Below are positions 16,948 to 25,539 of a DNA stretch of 64,000 nt, piece by piece. The translations under genes were made by a program, and so were the position numbers. Under the pieces are notes generated by a model, which saw only the letters and a program-made list of their open reading frames with translations, made no database searches and had not been told where the DNA came from. This DNA comes from Micromonospora rifamycinica (GTDB lineage Bacteria; Actinomycetota; Actinomycetes; Mycobacteriales; Micromonosporaceae): assembly GCF_900090265.1 (NCBI RefSeq), contig NZ_LT607752.1:5090001-5154000 (forward strand), in the 5' to 3' direction. Every line of letters begins with the position of its first letter. Positions within the stretch are counted from its first letter, which is position 1.

Positions 16948-18312
16948 GTGGCGGATCAGCACACCGGTGTCGGTCGTCAGCGAGGTGCCCTGCCGTGGCC
17001 CCGGCCCCGCCGGATCGCCACCCTGTCGGTGCACACCTCGCCGCTGCACCAACCGGGCACCGGCGACGCGGGCGGCATGAACGTCTACATCCTGGAGGTC
17101 GCCCGCCGGCTCGCCGAGGCGAACGTCGAGGTGGAGATCTTCACCCGGGCCACCTCCGGTGACCTGCCGCCGGTGGTGGAGATGGCCCCCGGGGTGCACG
17201 TCCGGCACGTCACCTCCGGCCCGCTGGAGGGGCTGACCAAGGAGGAGTTGCCCGGACAGCTCTGCGCCTTCACCGCCGGGGTGCTGCGGGCCGAGGCGGC
17301 CCGCCCACCGGGGCACTACGACCTGATCCACTCGCACTACTGGCTCTCCGGGCAGGTCGGCTGGCTGGCCAAGGAGCGCTGGGGGGTGCCGCTGGTGCAC
17401 ACCGCGCACACCCTGGCCAAGGTCAAGAACGCCCGGCTCGCCGCCGGTGACCGGCCGGAGCCGAAGGCCCGGGTGATCGGCGAGGAACAGGTGGTCGCCG
17501 AGGCCGACCGGCTGGTGGCGAACACCCGGGTGGAGGCGACCGACCTGATCGACCGGTACGCCGCCGACCCGGCCCGGGTCGCGGTCGTCGAGCCGGGGGT
17601 GGACCTGGACCGGTTCCGCCCCGCCGCCGGGGACCGGGTCGCCGCGTCCCACGCCGCCCGCCGCCGGCTGGGCCTGCCCACCAGCGGGTACGTCGTCGCG
17701 TTCGTCGGCCGGATCCAGCCGCTGAAGGCCCCCGACGTGCTGGTCCGCGCGGTCGCGGCGCTGCGGGAGCGGGATCCGGCGCTGGCCGACCAGGTGACCG
17801 TGGTGATCTGCGGTGGCCCCAGCGGCAGCGGCCTGGACCGGCCCACCTCGCTGATCGAGCTGGCCGGCTCGCTGGGCGTCGCCGACCGGGTGCGTTTCCT
17901 GCCCCCGCGTACCGGTGACGACCTGCCGGCCCTCTACCGGGCCGCCGACCTGGTGGCGGTGCCCTCGCACAACGAGTCGTTCGGCCTGGTGGCCCTGGAG
18001 GCGCAGGCCTGCGGCACCCCGGTGGTCGCCGCCGCGGTGGGTGGCCTGGTCACCGCGGTACGCGACCAGGTCAGCGGCGTGCTCGTGCACGGCCACGACC
18101 CCACCGACTGGGCTCGTGCGCTGGCCCGGCTGCTCCCCGACCGGGCCGGTCGGGAGGCGTTGGGGCGGGCCGCCGCCCGGCACGCGCAGGGGTTCTCCTG
18201 GGAACGCACCGTCTCCGGGCTGCTCGCCGTCTACGGCGAGGCGGTCACCGGGCACCGGGAGCGGCTGGCGGCCCGGCTGGCCGGGGGTCCGGCGCTCACC
18301 GGCTCGTGGTGA
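16948..18312 (+). CDS. mshA: D-inositol-3-phosphate glycosyltransferase (mycothiol)
   Basis: A 454-residue GT4 enzyme. GTG 16948 is chosen because AGAAGGAG lies seven bases before it. It transfers GlcNAc from UDP-GlcNAc to 1L-myo-inositol-1-phosphate, the first step of mycothiol synthesis. Seen directly: SVHTSPLHQPGTGDAGGMNVYI near residues 28-50, HSHYWLSGQVG near 131, FVGRIQPLKAPDVL near 253 and the E-x7-E nucleotide-sugar motif ESFGLVALEAQACG near 345. It is followed 58 bases later by the YbjN gene, as in Rv0486-Rv0487. This is primary redox metabolism, not a natural-product glycosyltransferase. Confidence 0.96.
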   Translation: MADQHTGVGRQRGALPWPRPRRIATLSVHTSPLHQPGTGDAGGMNVYILEVARRLAEANVEVEIFTRATSGDLPPVVEMAPGVHVRHVTSGPLEGLTKEELPGQLCAFTAGVLRAEAARPPGHYDLIHSHYWLSGQVGWLAKERWGVPLVHTAHTLAKVKNARLAAGDRPEPKARVIGEEQVVAEADRLVANTRVEATDLIDRYAADPARVAVVEPGVDLDRFRPAAGDRVAASHAARRRLGLPTSGYVVAFVGRIQPLKAPDVLVRAVAALRERDPALADQVTVVICGGPSGSGLDRPTSLIELAGSLGVADRVRFLPPRTGDDLPALYRAADLVAVPSHNESFGLVALEAQACGTPVVAAAVGGLVTAVRDQVSGVLVHGHDPTDWARALARLLPDRAGREALGRAAARHAQGFSWERTVSGLLAVYGEAVTGHRERLAARLAGGPALTGSW

Positions 18313-18370
18313 CCCCGGCCACCCCGGCGTCGTCCGGTGGGCTCGCCAGCCCGCCCGTACAGTGGGTGCG

Positions 18371-18886
18371 ATGAGCCCGAAGAGCGAGCTGGCGGCCCTG
18401 ATCGAGTCGTTCTGCACCGAGCGGGAACTCGACTGGGAAGCCACCGGCGAGGGCTCGTACGCGGTCACCCTGCCCGGCACCCACAAGCTCAAGACGATCT
18501 GCAACCTCTTCGTCGGCGAGCACGCGCTGCGGATCGAGGCGTTCGTGATGCGCCAGCCCGACGAGCGGCGCGAGGAGCTGTGGTCGTGGCTGCTCCAGCG
18601 CAACGCCCGGATGTACGGGGTGGCGTTCTCGATCGACGCGGTCGGGGACGTCTACCTCACCGGCCGGGTCAACCCGTCCGGCGTCGACGCCGACGAGCTG
18701 GACCGGCTGTTCGGGGCGGTGCTCAGCTACGCCGACGAGTCCTTCGACACCATGCTGGAGATCGGCTTCGGCAGCTCCATCCGCCGGGAGTGGGAGTGGC
18801 GGGTCAAGCGGGGCGAGTCGACCGCCAACCTCGCCGCCTTCGCCCACCTCTTCGAGCCGTCCCCCGGAGGTTCGGACCGGTCCTGA
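18371..18886 (+). CDS. YbjN-domain protein (Rv0487-like)
   Basis: A 171-residue protein from ATG 18371 with the YbjN fold (related to type III secretion chaperones): FCTERELDWE, the LKTICNLFVGEHALRIEAFVM strand region and LLQRNARMYGVAFSID, then DELDRLFGAVLSYADE. In actinobacteria it almost always follows mshA. Function is unknown; a chaperone or regulatory role for a partner is suggested by the fold, and linkage hints at mycothiol or sugar-phosphate metabolism. No signal or membrane segment. Confidence 0.88.
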   Translation: MSPKSELAALIESFCTERELDWEATGEGSYAVTLPGTHKLKTICNLFVGEHALRIEAFVMRQPDERREELWSWLLQRNARMYGVAFSIDAVGDVYLTGRVNPSGVDADELDRLFGAVLSYADESFDTMLEIGFGSSIRREWEWRVKRGESTANLAAFAHLFEPSPGGSDRS

Positions 18887-18963
18887 CGGGTATGCCGCAC
18901 CGCTGCGGTGCGGCAGTGTGGAGACCCGCCGCAGGCCGAGGACGGACTGTCGAGGAGCGTGTG

Positions 18964-19824
18964 ATGGCTCAGCGGAACAGCTCAGGTCGCGGTGCGACGG
19001 CGACCTCGACCACGCGTCGGACCGGCAACCGGACCCCGAACACGCCGGGCATCTCCGAGGCGGAGATCTCCCGGATGAAGGTCGAAGACCTTCGGGGCCA
19101 GTTGCGTCGGCGGGGGATCTCCGGGATCTCCGCGCTGCGCAAGCCGGAACTGGTGAAGACCCTCGTCCGGACGTTGCGTTCGGAGGTCCGGGGCGGCGGC
19201 GCGGCGCGGCGCAGCACCGGCCCGTCCGGTCGGGCGCCCACCCGCCGGAACACCGCCCGCACGAGCGCGGGCGCGACGACCGCCGCCGGCAGGGCCGCCC
19301 CGGCCCGCCGGAGCGCCGCGGCGCGGGCAAAGACGACCTCGGCGCGGGCCAAGGCGGCCCCGGCGCGGGCCAAGGCGGCCCCGGCGCGCAGGGCCGGCCC
19401 GGCGCGGTCGGCGGCGAAGGCGGCACCGGCGGCGCGGGCCACCCGCTCCCCGGGTGTCCGTACCGGGCGGTCCACCTCCCGGTCGGTCCGGTCGGCGCAG
19501 CTCATCTCCTCGCCGGCGGACCGGCCGGAGCGTCCCGGGCGCAGCCTGGTCACCACCAACCACCAGGTGATCCGGAACTGGGCCGCGGCCCGGGGGGCCA
19601 GGCCGGCGACCATCGCCGGCACCGAGCGCGACGGCCGGCCGGGGGTGCTCACCTTCGACATCCCGGGTTACCGGGAGAGCCGTCGGGTGCAGGTGGTGAG
19701 CTGGAACGACTGGTTCCGGACGTTCGACGGCCGCCGGCTCAACCTGATCTTCCAGGAGCAGTTGCGGGACGGCCGGCAGAGCAACTTCTTCCGGACCGAG
19801 TCACCCGATCGGGAAGACGGTTGA
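18964..19824 (+). CDS. Rho-N/SAP-like domain protein with a basic histone-like linker
   Basis: A 286-residue protein from ATG 18964. Residues 30-72 (EAEISRMKVEDLRGQLRRRG then GISALRKPELVKTL) form a Rho N-terminal/SAP-like nucleic-acid-binding helix bundle. Residues 80-185 are Ala/Arg/Lys/Pro rich with seven-residue ARAKAAP repeats, like actinobacterial histone-like tails. Residues 195-286 are a separate globular domain with LVTTNHQVIRNWAAARGARPATI and a W-rich ending. The architecture suggests a nucleoid or RNA-binding protein. The C-terminal NHQVIRNWA block resembles short domains seen in several actinobacterial hypothetical proteins. Confidence 0.8.
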   Translation: MAQRNSSGRGATATSTTRRTGNRTPNTPGISEAEISRMKVEDLRGQLRRRGISGISALRKPELVKTLVRTLRSEVRGGGAARRSTGPSGRAPTRRNTARTSAGATTAAGRAAPARRSAAARAKTTSARAKAAPARAKAAPARRAGPARSAAKAAPAARATRSPGVRTGRSTSRSVRSAQLISSPADRPERPGRSLVTTNHQVIRNWAAARGARPATIAGTERDGRPGVLTFDIPGYRESRRVQVVSWNDWFRTFDGRRLNLIFQEQLRDGRQSNFFRTESPDREDG

Positions 19825-19938
19825 GGCGTTTACCGGAATGGCTGCCGGGTAGCCGCGTGTTGGCAGTCAGGTGACCCGGAACGGCGACACCCCAGCTCGG
19901 ACCAGGGGTGTTGTGACCGGCGAAACAGTGCTCGCGGG

Positions 19939-19967
19939 TTGTATCCGGAAACCGGGCGAACTAACTT
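19939..19967 (+). promoter_or_regulatory. Promoter-like boxes of the candidate small RNA
   Basis: TTGTAT at 19939-19944, a 17-base spacer and TAACTT at 19962-19967 lie in the only AT-rich patch of the gap. No coding frame with a ribosome site follows, which points to a non-coding transcript. Confidence 0.45.
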
Positions 19968-19973
19968 TATTGC

Positions 19974-20200
19974 ACCGCGCCACGCTCGGAAACGTTCGGG
20001 GGAGCGGCGGATCGATCAGATCCGTGCACCGGGCGAGGCGCACATGGGTGGAGCACACCGTTGGGGGACGGTGCCACCCGGGAACCGGCGGCGCGAGCGG
20101 GCGACGCTTACGGGGGTGAGGGTCGCCCGCCGCCGCCGGGCAGGCGGTACGAGCGCCCACCGCGACGTTCCGGTCGACGGTGGGCGCTCGGCCGTTTTTT
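19974..20200 (+). ncRNA. Candidate structured small RNA, about 225 nt
   Basis: Between a promoter-like pair and a strong intrinsic terminator lie ordered hairpins: CACCGT/ACGGTG at 20056-20073 with loop TGGGGG, and a perfect 9-bp stem GCGGGCGAC/GTCGCCCGC at 20097-20130 whose loop also has GGGGG. On the opposite strand these would be C5 loops, which recalls the actinobacterial 6C RNA, but the terminator polarity favours the plus strand. The weak 82-codon frame overlapping it (19871-20119) has no ribosome site and atypical composition. A long 3'UTR of the upstream gene is the alternative. Confidence 0.45.
20150..20200 (+). terminator. Intrinsic terminator with T-run
   Basis: A perfect 13-bp stem CGAGCGCCCACCG/CGGTGGGCGCTCG (20150-20162 with 20178-20190) is followed by GCCG and six Ts. 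It is the clearest rho-independent terminator in the window and points along the plus strand, 326 bases after the nearest plus-strand stop. Confidence 0.85.
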
Positions 20201-20272
20201 CCCGGCTTTGCCGGGTCTGCCACCCTGCCCTCTCGGGTCTGCCCTGCGGGGTGTCCCCGCTCCCCGTCGGCG

Positions 20273-21604
20273 TCAGCCGGGGGTGCGGGCCGGAGCCGGC
20301 GCGGGGGGTACGGTCACCGCGGCCTCGGCGGCCTGGGGGACCGGTGGCGCGATGTCGGTGACCGGCGCGGCGGAGCCGCGCAGCAGGCTCGCCCGGCGTT
20401 CCCGGGCCGGCCCGGAGAGCAGGTGGCCCAGCGCGGTCACCACGCCCAGCCCGGCGCAGCCCAGCCAGAGCGTGGCGTTGCCGGCGTGTTCCCGGACCAG
20501 CCCGCCGAGCACCGGGGCGATCGCGCCGGCCAGCTGCCAGGAGAGCGAGAAGACGCCCTGGTAGCGACCGCGCAGCTCGGCCGGGGAGAGTTCGGCGATC
20601 AGGGTGGCGTGGGACGGGGAGTTGAGCATCTCGCCGAGCGTCCAGATCAGCACGGCGAGCCCGAAGAACCAGGCGGCGTCGGCGAACGCGGTCAGCCCGA
20701 AGCCGACCCCCATCACCACCGCGGCGAGGGCGAGCACGTGGGACCGGCTCCGCCCCCGGATCAGCCGGGGGATGAAGAGCTGGCCCGCCACGATCAGCAC
20801 GCCGTTGAGCGCGATCACCGCGCCGTAGGTGGCCGGGGAGAGCCCGGCGTCCCCCATCGCGATCGGCAGCATCGAGATGTGCTGGAGGAAGACCAGCGCG
20901 CCGAGCAGGTTGAGCACGACCAGCCCCAGGAACACCCGGTCGGCGGCGATGGTGCGCAGCGCGCCCGCCCGCGGCGGCCCGCCGGCCGGCTGCCTGGCCG
21001 GCCCGGTCGCCGGGGTACGGCGGGTCTCGCCGACCCGGACGAAGACGATCAGCGCGGCGACCAGGGTGGTGGCCGCGTCCACCACGAACAGCAGCAGGTA
21101 GCCGGCCTCGGCGGCCAGCCCGGCGAGCACGGCGGCGCAGGCGAAGCCCAGGTTGATCGCCCAGTAGTTCAGCGAGAAGGCCCGCAACCGGTCCCGCTCC
21201 GGCACCACGTCGATCATCATGGCCCCGAAGGTGGGGCGGGCCGCCTCGGCGAACGTACCCAGCAGCAACGCGCCCGCCGCCACCGCCCAGAGCGGCCGGG
21301 CGAAGCCGAGCGCGAGCATCATGGTGGCCGCGCCCAGGTGGGCGGTGAGCAGGGTGGGCCGCCGCCCCCACCGGTCGGCGAGGGTGCCGCCCACGGTGGT
21401 GCCCACCGCGCCGCCGACCCCCCACAGGCCGATCACCAGGCCGGCCTGGGCGGCGGAGAAGTCACGGGCCTGGGTCAGGTAGATGGCCAGGAAGATCAGC
21501 ACGAAGGAGCCGAGCCGGTTGATCAGGGTGCCGGCCCAGAGGTACCAGAAGGCCCTCGGCAGCCCGCCGGTGGTCTCCCGGAACCAGCTTCCCACCCCGC
21601 GCAC
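20273..21604 (-). CDS. MFS transporter, 12-TM exporter type
   Basis: A 443-residue major-facilitator protein with about 12 hydrophobic segments. The loop 2-3 signature GGTLADRWGRRPTLL is near residue 78, and a second conserved loop (IPRLIRGRSRSHVL) near 258. The middle loop (about 190-215) and the C-terminal tail are Pro/Ala rich and cytoplasmic. It resembles drug/metabolite exporters of the MDR group. The substrate is unknown. It is convergent with the candidate RNA and divergent from gpmA. Confidence 0.88.
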   Translation of the reverse strand: MRGVGSWFRETTGGLPRAFWYLWAGTLINRLGSFVLIFLAIYLTQARDFSAAQAGLVIGLWGVGGAVGTTVGGTLADRWGRRPTLLTAHLGAATMMLALGFARPLWAVAAGALLLGTFAEAARPTFGAMMIDVVPERDRLRAFSLNYWAINLGFACAAVLAGLAAEAGYLLLFVVDAATTLVAALIVFVRVGETRRTPATGPARQPAGGPPRAGALRTIAADRVFLGLVVLNLLGALVFLQHISMLPIAMGDAGLSPATYGAVIALNGVLIVAGQLFIPRLIRGRSRSHVLALAAVVMGVGFGLTAFADAAWFFGLAVLIWTLGEMLNSPSHATLIAELSPAELRGRYQGVFSLSWQLAGAIAPVLGGLVREHAGNATLWLGCAGLGVVTALGHLLSGPARERRASLLRGSAAPVTDIAPPVPQAAEAAVTVPPAPAPARTPG

Positions 21605-21754
21605 GCCCGTCCCCCGCTCCGGTAATGACCGTCTTCCTAGCAGCGCCTTACAACCTAGTTTCGGGGTCCGATCCCGGTCACCGGGTTTTCCACGTGGTGG
21701 TCGTCACCGGAACCGCCCGCGTGTCCCCGCGCCGGGTGCGGCAGGATGATCGGC

Positions 21755-22522
21755 ATGACTGCGAGCGAGGGGCCCACCGTCGGGACGCTGGTCCTGCTGC
21801 GGCACGGCGAGAGCGACTGGAACGCGAAGAACCTCTTCACCGGCTGGGTCGACGTCGACCTGACGGCCAAGGGGGAGGCGGAGGCACGCCGGGGCGGCGA
21901 GTTGCTGCGTGAGCACGGCCTGCTGCCGGACGTGGTGCACACCAGCGTGATGCGCCGGGCGATCCGCACCGCCGAGCTGGCGCTCAACGCCGCCGACCGG
22001 CACTGGATCGCGGTGCGCCGGTCGTGGCGGCTCAACGAGCGGCACTACGGCGCCCTGCAGGGCAAGAACAAGAAGCAGACCCTGGACGAGTACGGCGAGG
22101 AGCAGTTCATGCTCTGGCGTCGCTCGTACGACACCCCGCCGCCGCCGATCGCCGACGACGACGAGTTCTCGCAGGTCGGTGACCCGCGGTACGCGCTGCT
22201 GCCGACCGACCTGATGCCGCGCACCGAGTGCCTCAAGGACGTCGTGGCGCGGATGCTCCCCTACTGGTACGACTCGATCGTGCCGGACATCCTCGCCGGC
22301 CGGACGGTGCTGGTGGCGGCGCACGGCAACTCGCTGCGCGCCCTGGTCAAGCACCTCGACCAGATCTCCGACTCCGCGATCGCCAAGCTGAACATTCCCA
22401 CCGGCATCCCGCTGCGCTACGACCTCGACCCGCAGCTGCGCCCGATCACCCTGGGCGGCGCCTACCTCGACCCCGACGCCGCCAGGGAGGCCGCCGCCGC
22501 GGTCGCCAACCAGGGTCGCTGA
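21755..22522 (+). CDS. gpmA: 2,3-bisphosphoglycerate-dependent phosphoglycerate mutase
   Basis: A 255-residue glycolytic enzyme interconverting 3- and 2-phosphoglycerate. The phosphohistidine motif LLRHGESDWN (His17) is intact, as are RRSWRLNERHYGALQG near 92 and the second His in AAHGNSLRALVKH near 193. ATG 21755 has AGGA about nine bases upstream; ATG 21746 is in frame. As in mycobacteria (gpm1, Rv0489) it precedes the phoU/senX3-regX3 region. A strong hairpin follows the stop. Confidence 0.95.
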   Translation: MTASEGPTVGTLVLLRHGESDWNAKNLFTGWVDVDLTAKGEAEARRGGELLREHGLLPDVVHTSVMRRAIRTAELALNAADRHWIAVRRSWRLNERHYGALQGKNKKQTLDEYGEEQFMLWRRSYDTPPPPIADDDEFSQVGDPRYALLPTDLMPRTECLKDVVARMLPYWYDSIVPDILAGRTVLVAAHGNSLRALVKHLDQISDSAIAKLNIPTGIPLRYDLDPQLRPITLGGAYLDPDAAREAAAAVANQGR

Positions 22523-22532
22523 CCTGGCTGAA

Positions 22533-22571
22533 GGGCTCCCGGCCCGGCGGCGGTCGCCGGGCCGGGAGCCC
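22533..22571. terminator. Bidirectional terminator between gpmA and phoU
   Basis: A perfect 17-bp stem, GGGCTCCCGGCCCGGCG against its complement, with a five-base loop. Two further copies of the right arm (GCCGGGCCGGGAGCA-like) follow before phoU ends, so alternative hairpins can form. It serves convergent genes. Confidence 0.8.
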
Positions 22572-22644
22572 TTCCCGTCGCCGGGCCGGGAGCATGGCCC
22601 CCTCGGCGGGCCGGGAGCACTGCCCCGTCGCCGGGCGGTGGGGG

Positions 22645-23298
22645 TCAGCTCGTGGCGGGGGCGGTCTCCCCGGTGATCAGGTAGACCACCCGCTCGCCGG
22701 CGTTGACCGCGTGGTCGGCGAACCGCTCATAGAAGCGGCCGAGCAGGGTGGCGTCGATGGCCGTCTCCACCCCGTACGGCCAGTCGTCGCCGAGCAGCAC
22801 ACCGAACAGGCTCTTGTGCAGGTCGTCCATCACGTCGTCGTCGCGGTCCAGCTCGGCGGCGATGTCGGCGTCGGGGGTGGCCAGCACCTTGCCGATCTTC
22901 TCGGCCATCCGGTCGGCGACCGAGGCCATGTCGGTGAAGACCGGCCGCAGCTCGGCCGGCACCGCCGGTGACGGGTGCCGGCGCAGCGCGGTCTTCGCCA
23001 CGTGGTCGGCCAGGTCGCCCATCCGCTCCAGGTCGGCCGCCACGTGCAGGGCGGTGATCATCGCGCGCAGGTCGGAGGCGACCGGGGCCTGCCGGGCGAG
23101 CAGGTCGCAGACCCGCTCCTCGACGTGCTGGTAGAGGTTGTCGATCTCGGCGTCCCGCGCGATCACGGTCTCGGACGCTTCGCGGTCGGCGGTGAGCAGG
23201 CCGCGGGTGGCCTGGCGCATCGCGGCGCGCACCGCCTCCGCCATGTCCACCAGCAGTTGGCTGACAATCTGCAGGTCGGCCCGGAACTCGTCGCGCAT
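22645..23298 (-). CDS. phoU: Phosphate-signalling regulator PhoU
   Basis: A 217-residue all-helical protein with two PhoU repeats (E-x2-x-D-N-x-Y type motif ARDAEIDNLYQHVEERV near residue 48; DRDDDVMDDLHKSLF near 150). PhoU damps phosphate-sensing histidine kinases and controls Pst transport. ATG 23298 is chosen because AGGAAG lies five bases before it; GTG 23304 would overlap the ribosome site. It diverges from senX3, with PHO-box-like repeats in the shared region. No pst genes are in the window. Confidence 0.93.
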   Translation of the reverse strand: MRDEFRADLQIVSQLLVDMAEAVRAAMRQATRGLLTADREASETVIARDAEIDNLYQHVEERVCDLLARQAPVASDLRAMITALHVAADLERMGDLADHVAKTALRRHPSPAVPAELRPVFTDMASVADRMAEKIGKVLATPDADIAAELDRDDDVMDDLHKSLFGVLLGDDWPYGVETAIDATLLGRFYERFADHAVNAGERVVYLITGETAPATS

Positions 23299-23399
23299 CG
23301 TCACTTCCTGGGGTCGGTGCCGCCGGTGGCCACCAGGACCGTCGGCGTACGGGTTGAGCAGGTGCGGAACCCACCGTAGGCGGGCGCGACGGACCCGAG

Positions 23400-23437
23400 A
23401 TGAACCCGGATGAACGGCACGGGGACCACGGGTGAAC
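23400..23437. promoter_or_regulatory. PHO-box-like direct repeats between phoU and senX3
   Basis: ATGAACCCGG-ATGAACGGC starts at 23400 with a 10-base period, and a third GTGAAC lies at 23432, 22 bases further. On the minus strand these read GTTCATCC and GTTCAC, the half-site type used by actinobacterial PhoP/RegX3. The position, upstream of both phosphate-signalling genes, supports autoregulation by the RegX3 encoded here. Confidence 0.55.
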
Positions 23438-23509
23438 TTCTTCCGAAGCGAGTGTCTTTCGTCCCGTTCTGGGCGATAGCCAGGTTAACAATGACCCTAC
23501 GATCGCCGG

Positions 23510-24793
23510 GTGGAATGGGCGGTGGCGATCGTGGTGGCTCTGGTGACCGGACTGGTCGCCGGGCTGCTGCTGCCGGGATCCGTCCGTGACCGGCTACGCC
23601 GGGCGGCGTCGGCCGGGGGCGAGAGCTCCCGCCGCAACATGGGGAGGCCTGCGATTCCCGACGACCAGTCCGGTGGGCTCAGCGGACTCGGCCGCAAGAC
23701 CATCGACTCACTGCGCGCCGGCGTCGTGGTGCTCGGCCCGGACGACGTGCCGGTGCTGGTGAACCCGGCCGCGCGGGCGATGGGCCTGCTCCGAACCGGC
23801 GCCACCCCCGGCTCCATCGCGGCCCATCCGCTGATCCGTACCCTCGCCGGGCAGGTGCGGCGGACCGGGGTGCGCCGCGAGATCGAGCTCGACCTGCCCC
23901 GGGGCCGCGACAACGCGGGGGAGAACCCGCTCGGCGTGCACCTGCGGGCGATGGGCATCGGCGGCGGATACATCGCCGTCGAGGCCGCCGACGTCACCGA
24001 GTCGCACCGGCTGGCCCGGGTGCGGCGGGACTTCGTGGCCAACGTCAGCCACGAGCTGAAGACCCCGATCGGGGCGTTGCAGCTGCTCGGCGAGGCCCTG
24101 GTCGACGCCACCGAGCCGACCGACGGTGCCCCGGAACTCTCCGAGGACATGCTGGCCGCCCGCCGGTTCGCCGAGCGGATCCAGCACGAGTCCACCCGGC
24201 TCGGGCGGTTGGTGCAGGAGCTGCTGGAGCTGACCCGGCTCCAGGGCGCCGAGCCGCAACCCGCGCCGGAACCCGTCGCTGTCGACTGGGTGATCGCCGA
24301 GGTGCTCGACCGGACCCGCACCTCGGCCACCGCCCGCCGGATCCAGGTGGTGACCGAGGGGGAGCGCGGGCTGACCGCCTACGGCAGCGACAGCCAGCTC
24401 GCCACCGCCGTGTCCAACCTCGTGGAGAACGCGATCACCTACTCCGGCGAGGACACCGTCGTGCGGGTCACCGCCCGGGCGGACGCCGACCACGTCACGG
24501 TCTCGGTCACCGACCAGGGGATCGGGATCGCCCCCACCGACGTCGACCGGATCTTCGAGCGGTTCTACCGGGCCGACCAGGCCCGGTCCCGCGCCACCGG
24601 TGGCACCGGCCTCGGCCTGGCCATCGTCAAACACATCGCCAGCAACCATGGCGGCCGGGTGGAGGTGGCGAGCACGCTGGGAGGGGGGTCGACATTCACC
24701 CTCCGGCTACCCGCCAGCCCTCCGGACGACCTGGAGACGATACTGCCGTCCGCTGGTATCGAGCCCGGCCCGGCCGAACTGCGCCAGGCCTGA
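23510..24793 (+). CDS. senX3: Sensor histidine kinase SenX3/PhoR
   Basis: A 427-residue kinase from GTG 23510. One N-terminal membrane segment (residues 3-23) replaces a two-helix sensor; a PAS-like domain spans about 60-165. The H-box FVANVSHELKTPIGAL places the phosphorylated histidine at 181. N-box NLVENAITYS, G1 DQGIGIAP and G2 GGTGLGLAIVKHI complete the ATPase domain. It phosphorylates the response regulator encoded 23 bases downstream under phosphate limitation, with PhoU (divergent) as negative partner. Same layout as M. tuberculosis Rv0490-Rv0491. Confidence 0.94.
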   Translation: MEWAVAIVVALVTGLVAGLLLPGSVRDRLRRAASAGGESSRRNMGRPAIPDDQSGGLSGLGRKTIDSLRAGVVVLGPDDVPVLVNPAARAMGLLRTGATPGSIAAHPLIRTLAGQVRRTGVRREIELDLPRGRDNAGENPLGVHLRAMGIGGGYIAVEAADVTESHRLARVRRDFVANVSHELKTPIGALQLLGEALVDATEPTDGAPELSEDMLAARRFAERIQHESTRLGRLVQELLELTRLQGAEPQPAPEPVAVDWVIAEVLDRTRTSATARRIQVVTEGERGLTAYGSDSQLATAVSNLVENAITYSGEDTVVRVTARADADHVTVSVTDQGIGIAPTDVDRIFERFYRADQARSRATGGTGLGLAIVKHIASNHGGRVEVASTLGGGSTFTLRLPASPPDDLETILPSAGIEPGPAELRQA

Positions 24794-24816
24794 CCGTAGG
24801 AAAGGAAACACCCCCT

Positions 24817-25500
24817 GTGAGCCGCGTACTGGTGGTCGAGGACGAGGAGTCGTTCTCCGACGCCTTGTCGTACATGCTCCGCAAGGAGGGTTTCGAGGTG
24901 TCCGTCGCCGCGACGGGCACCTCTGCCCTCACCGAGTTCGACCGGACCGGCGCGGACATCGTGCTGCTCGACCTGATGCTCCCGGAGATGTCCGGGACGG
25001 AGGTCTGCCGGCAGCTGCGACAGCGCTCGCACGTGCCGATCATCATGGTCACCGCCCGGGACAGCGAGATCGACAAGGTGGTCGGGCTGGAGATCGGCGC
25101 CGACGACTACGTCACCAAGCCGTACTCGCCCCGGGAGCTGGTGGCCCGGATCCGGGCCGTGCTGCGCCGGCAGAGCCCCGAGGTGACCGAGTCGGGAGCG
25201 CCGACGCTGGCCGCCGGCCCGGTCCGGATGGACATCGAACGGCACGTGGTGACCGTCGACGGGGCGGCCGTGCAGCTCCCGCTCAAGGAGTTCGAGCTGC
25301 TGGAGCTGCTGCTGCGCAACGCCGGCCGGGTGCTCACCCGGGGGCAGCTCATCGACCGGGTCTGGGGTGCCGACTACGTCGGCGACACCAAGACGCTGGA
25401 CGTGCACGTCAAGCGGCTGCGTTCCAAGATCGAGCCGGAGCCGTCCGCCCCCCGGTTCATCGTCACCGTGCGGGGGCTGGGCTACAAGTTCGAGCCGTAG
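24817..25500 (+). CDS. regX3: Response regulator RegX3/PhoP
   Basis: A 227-residue OmpR-type regulator from GTG 24817. The receiver has the acidic pair E8-D9, phospho-acceptor Asp52 in IVLLDLMLP and Lys in YVTKPYSPRELVARI. The winged helix (about 130-227) has the recognition region TKTLDVHVKRLRSKIE and the C-terminal VRGLGYKFEP wing. It is the output of the phosphate-starvation system and probably binds the PHO-box-like repeats upstream of senX3. A compact hairpin terminator follows. Confidence 0.95.
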   Translation: MSRVLVVEDEESFSDALSYMLRKEGFEVSVAATGTSALTEFDRTGADIVLLDLMLPEMSGTEVCRQLRQRSHVPIIMVTARDSEIDKVVGLEIGADDYVTKPYSPRELVARIRAVLRRQSPEVTESGAPTLAAGPVRMDIERHVVTVDGAAVQLPLKEFELLELLLRNAGRVLTRGQLIDRVWGADYVGDTKTLDVHVKRLRSKIEPEPSAPRFIVTVRGLGYKFEP

Positions 25501-25513
25501 GCCGTCCGGTGCG

Positions 25514-25538
25514 CCGGGGCGACGGACCGTCGCCCCGG
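25514..25538. terminator. Terminator between regX3 and the Rv0495c-like gene
   Basis: A perfect 11-bp stem CCGGGGCGACG/CGTCGCCCCGG with a 3-base loop fills the 39-base gap between convergent genes and could serve both strands. Confidence 0.75.
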
Positions 25539-25539
25539 T

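Noticed and set aside
16948..18312. Natural-product glycosyltransferase or start of a biosynthetic cluster
   Set aside because: The protein is clearly MshA, and no PKS, NRPS or tailoring genes are near.
19871..20119. 82-codon frame in the small RNA region
   Set aside because: No ribosome site, atypical composition, overlaps stable hairpins.
20056..20130. 6C RNA on the minus strand
   Set aside because: Loops have five, not six or more, C residues, and the T-tailed terminator points the other way; kept only as a comparison.
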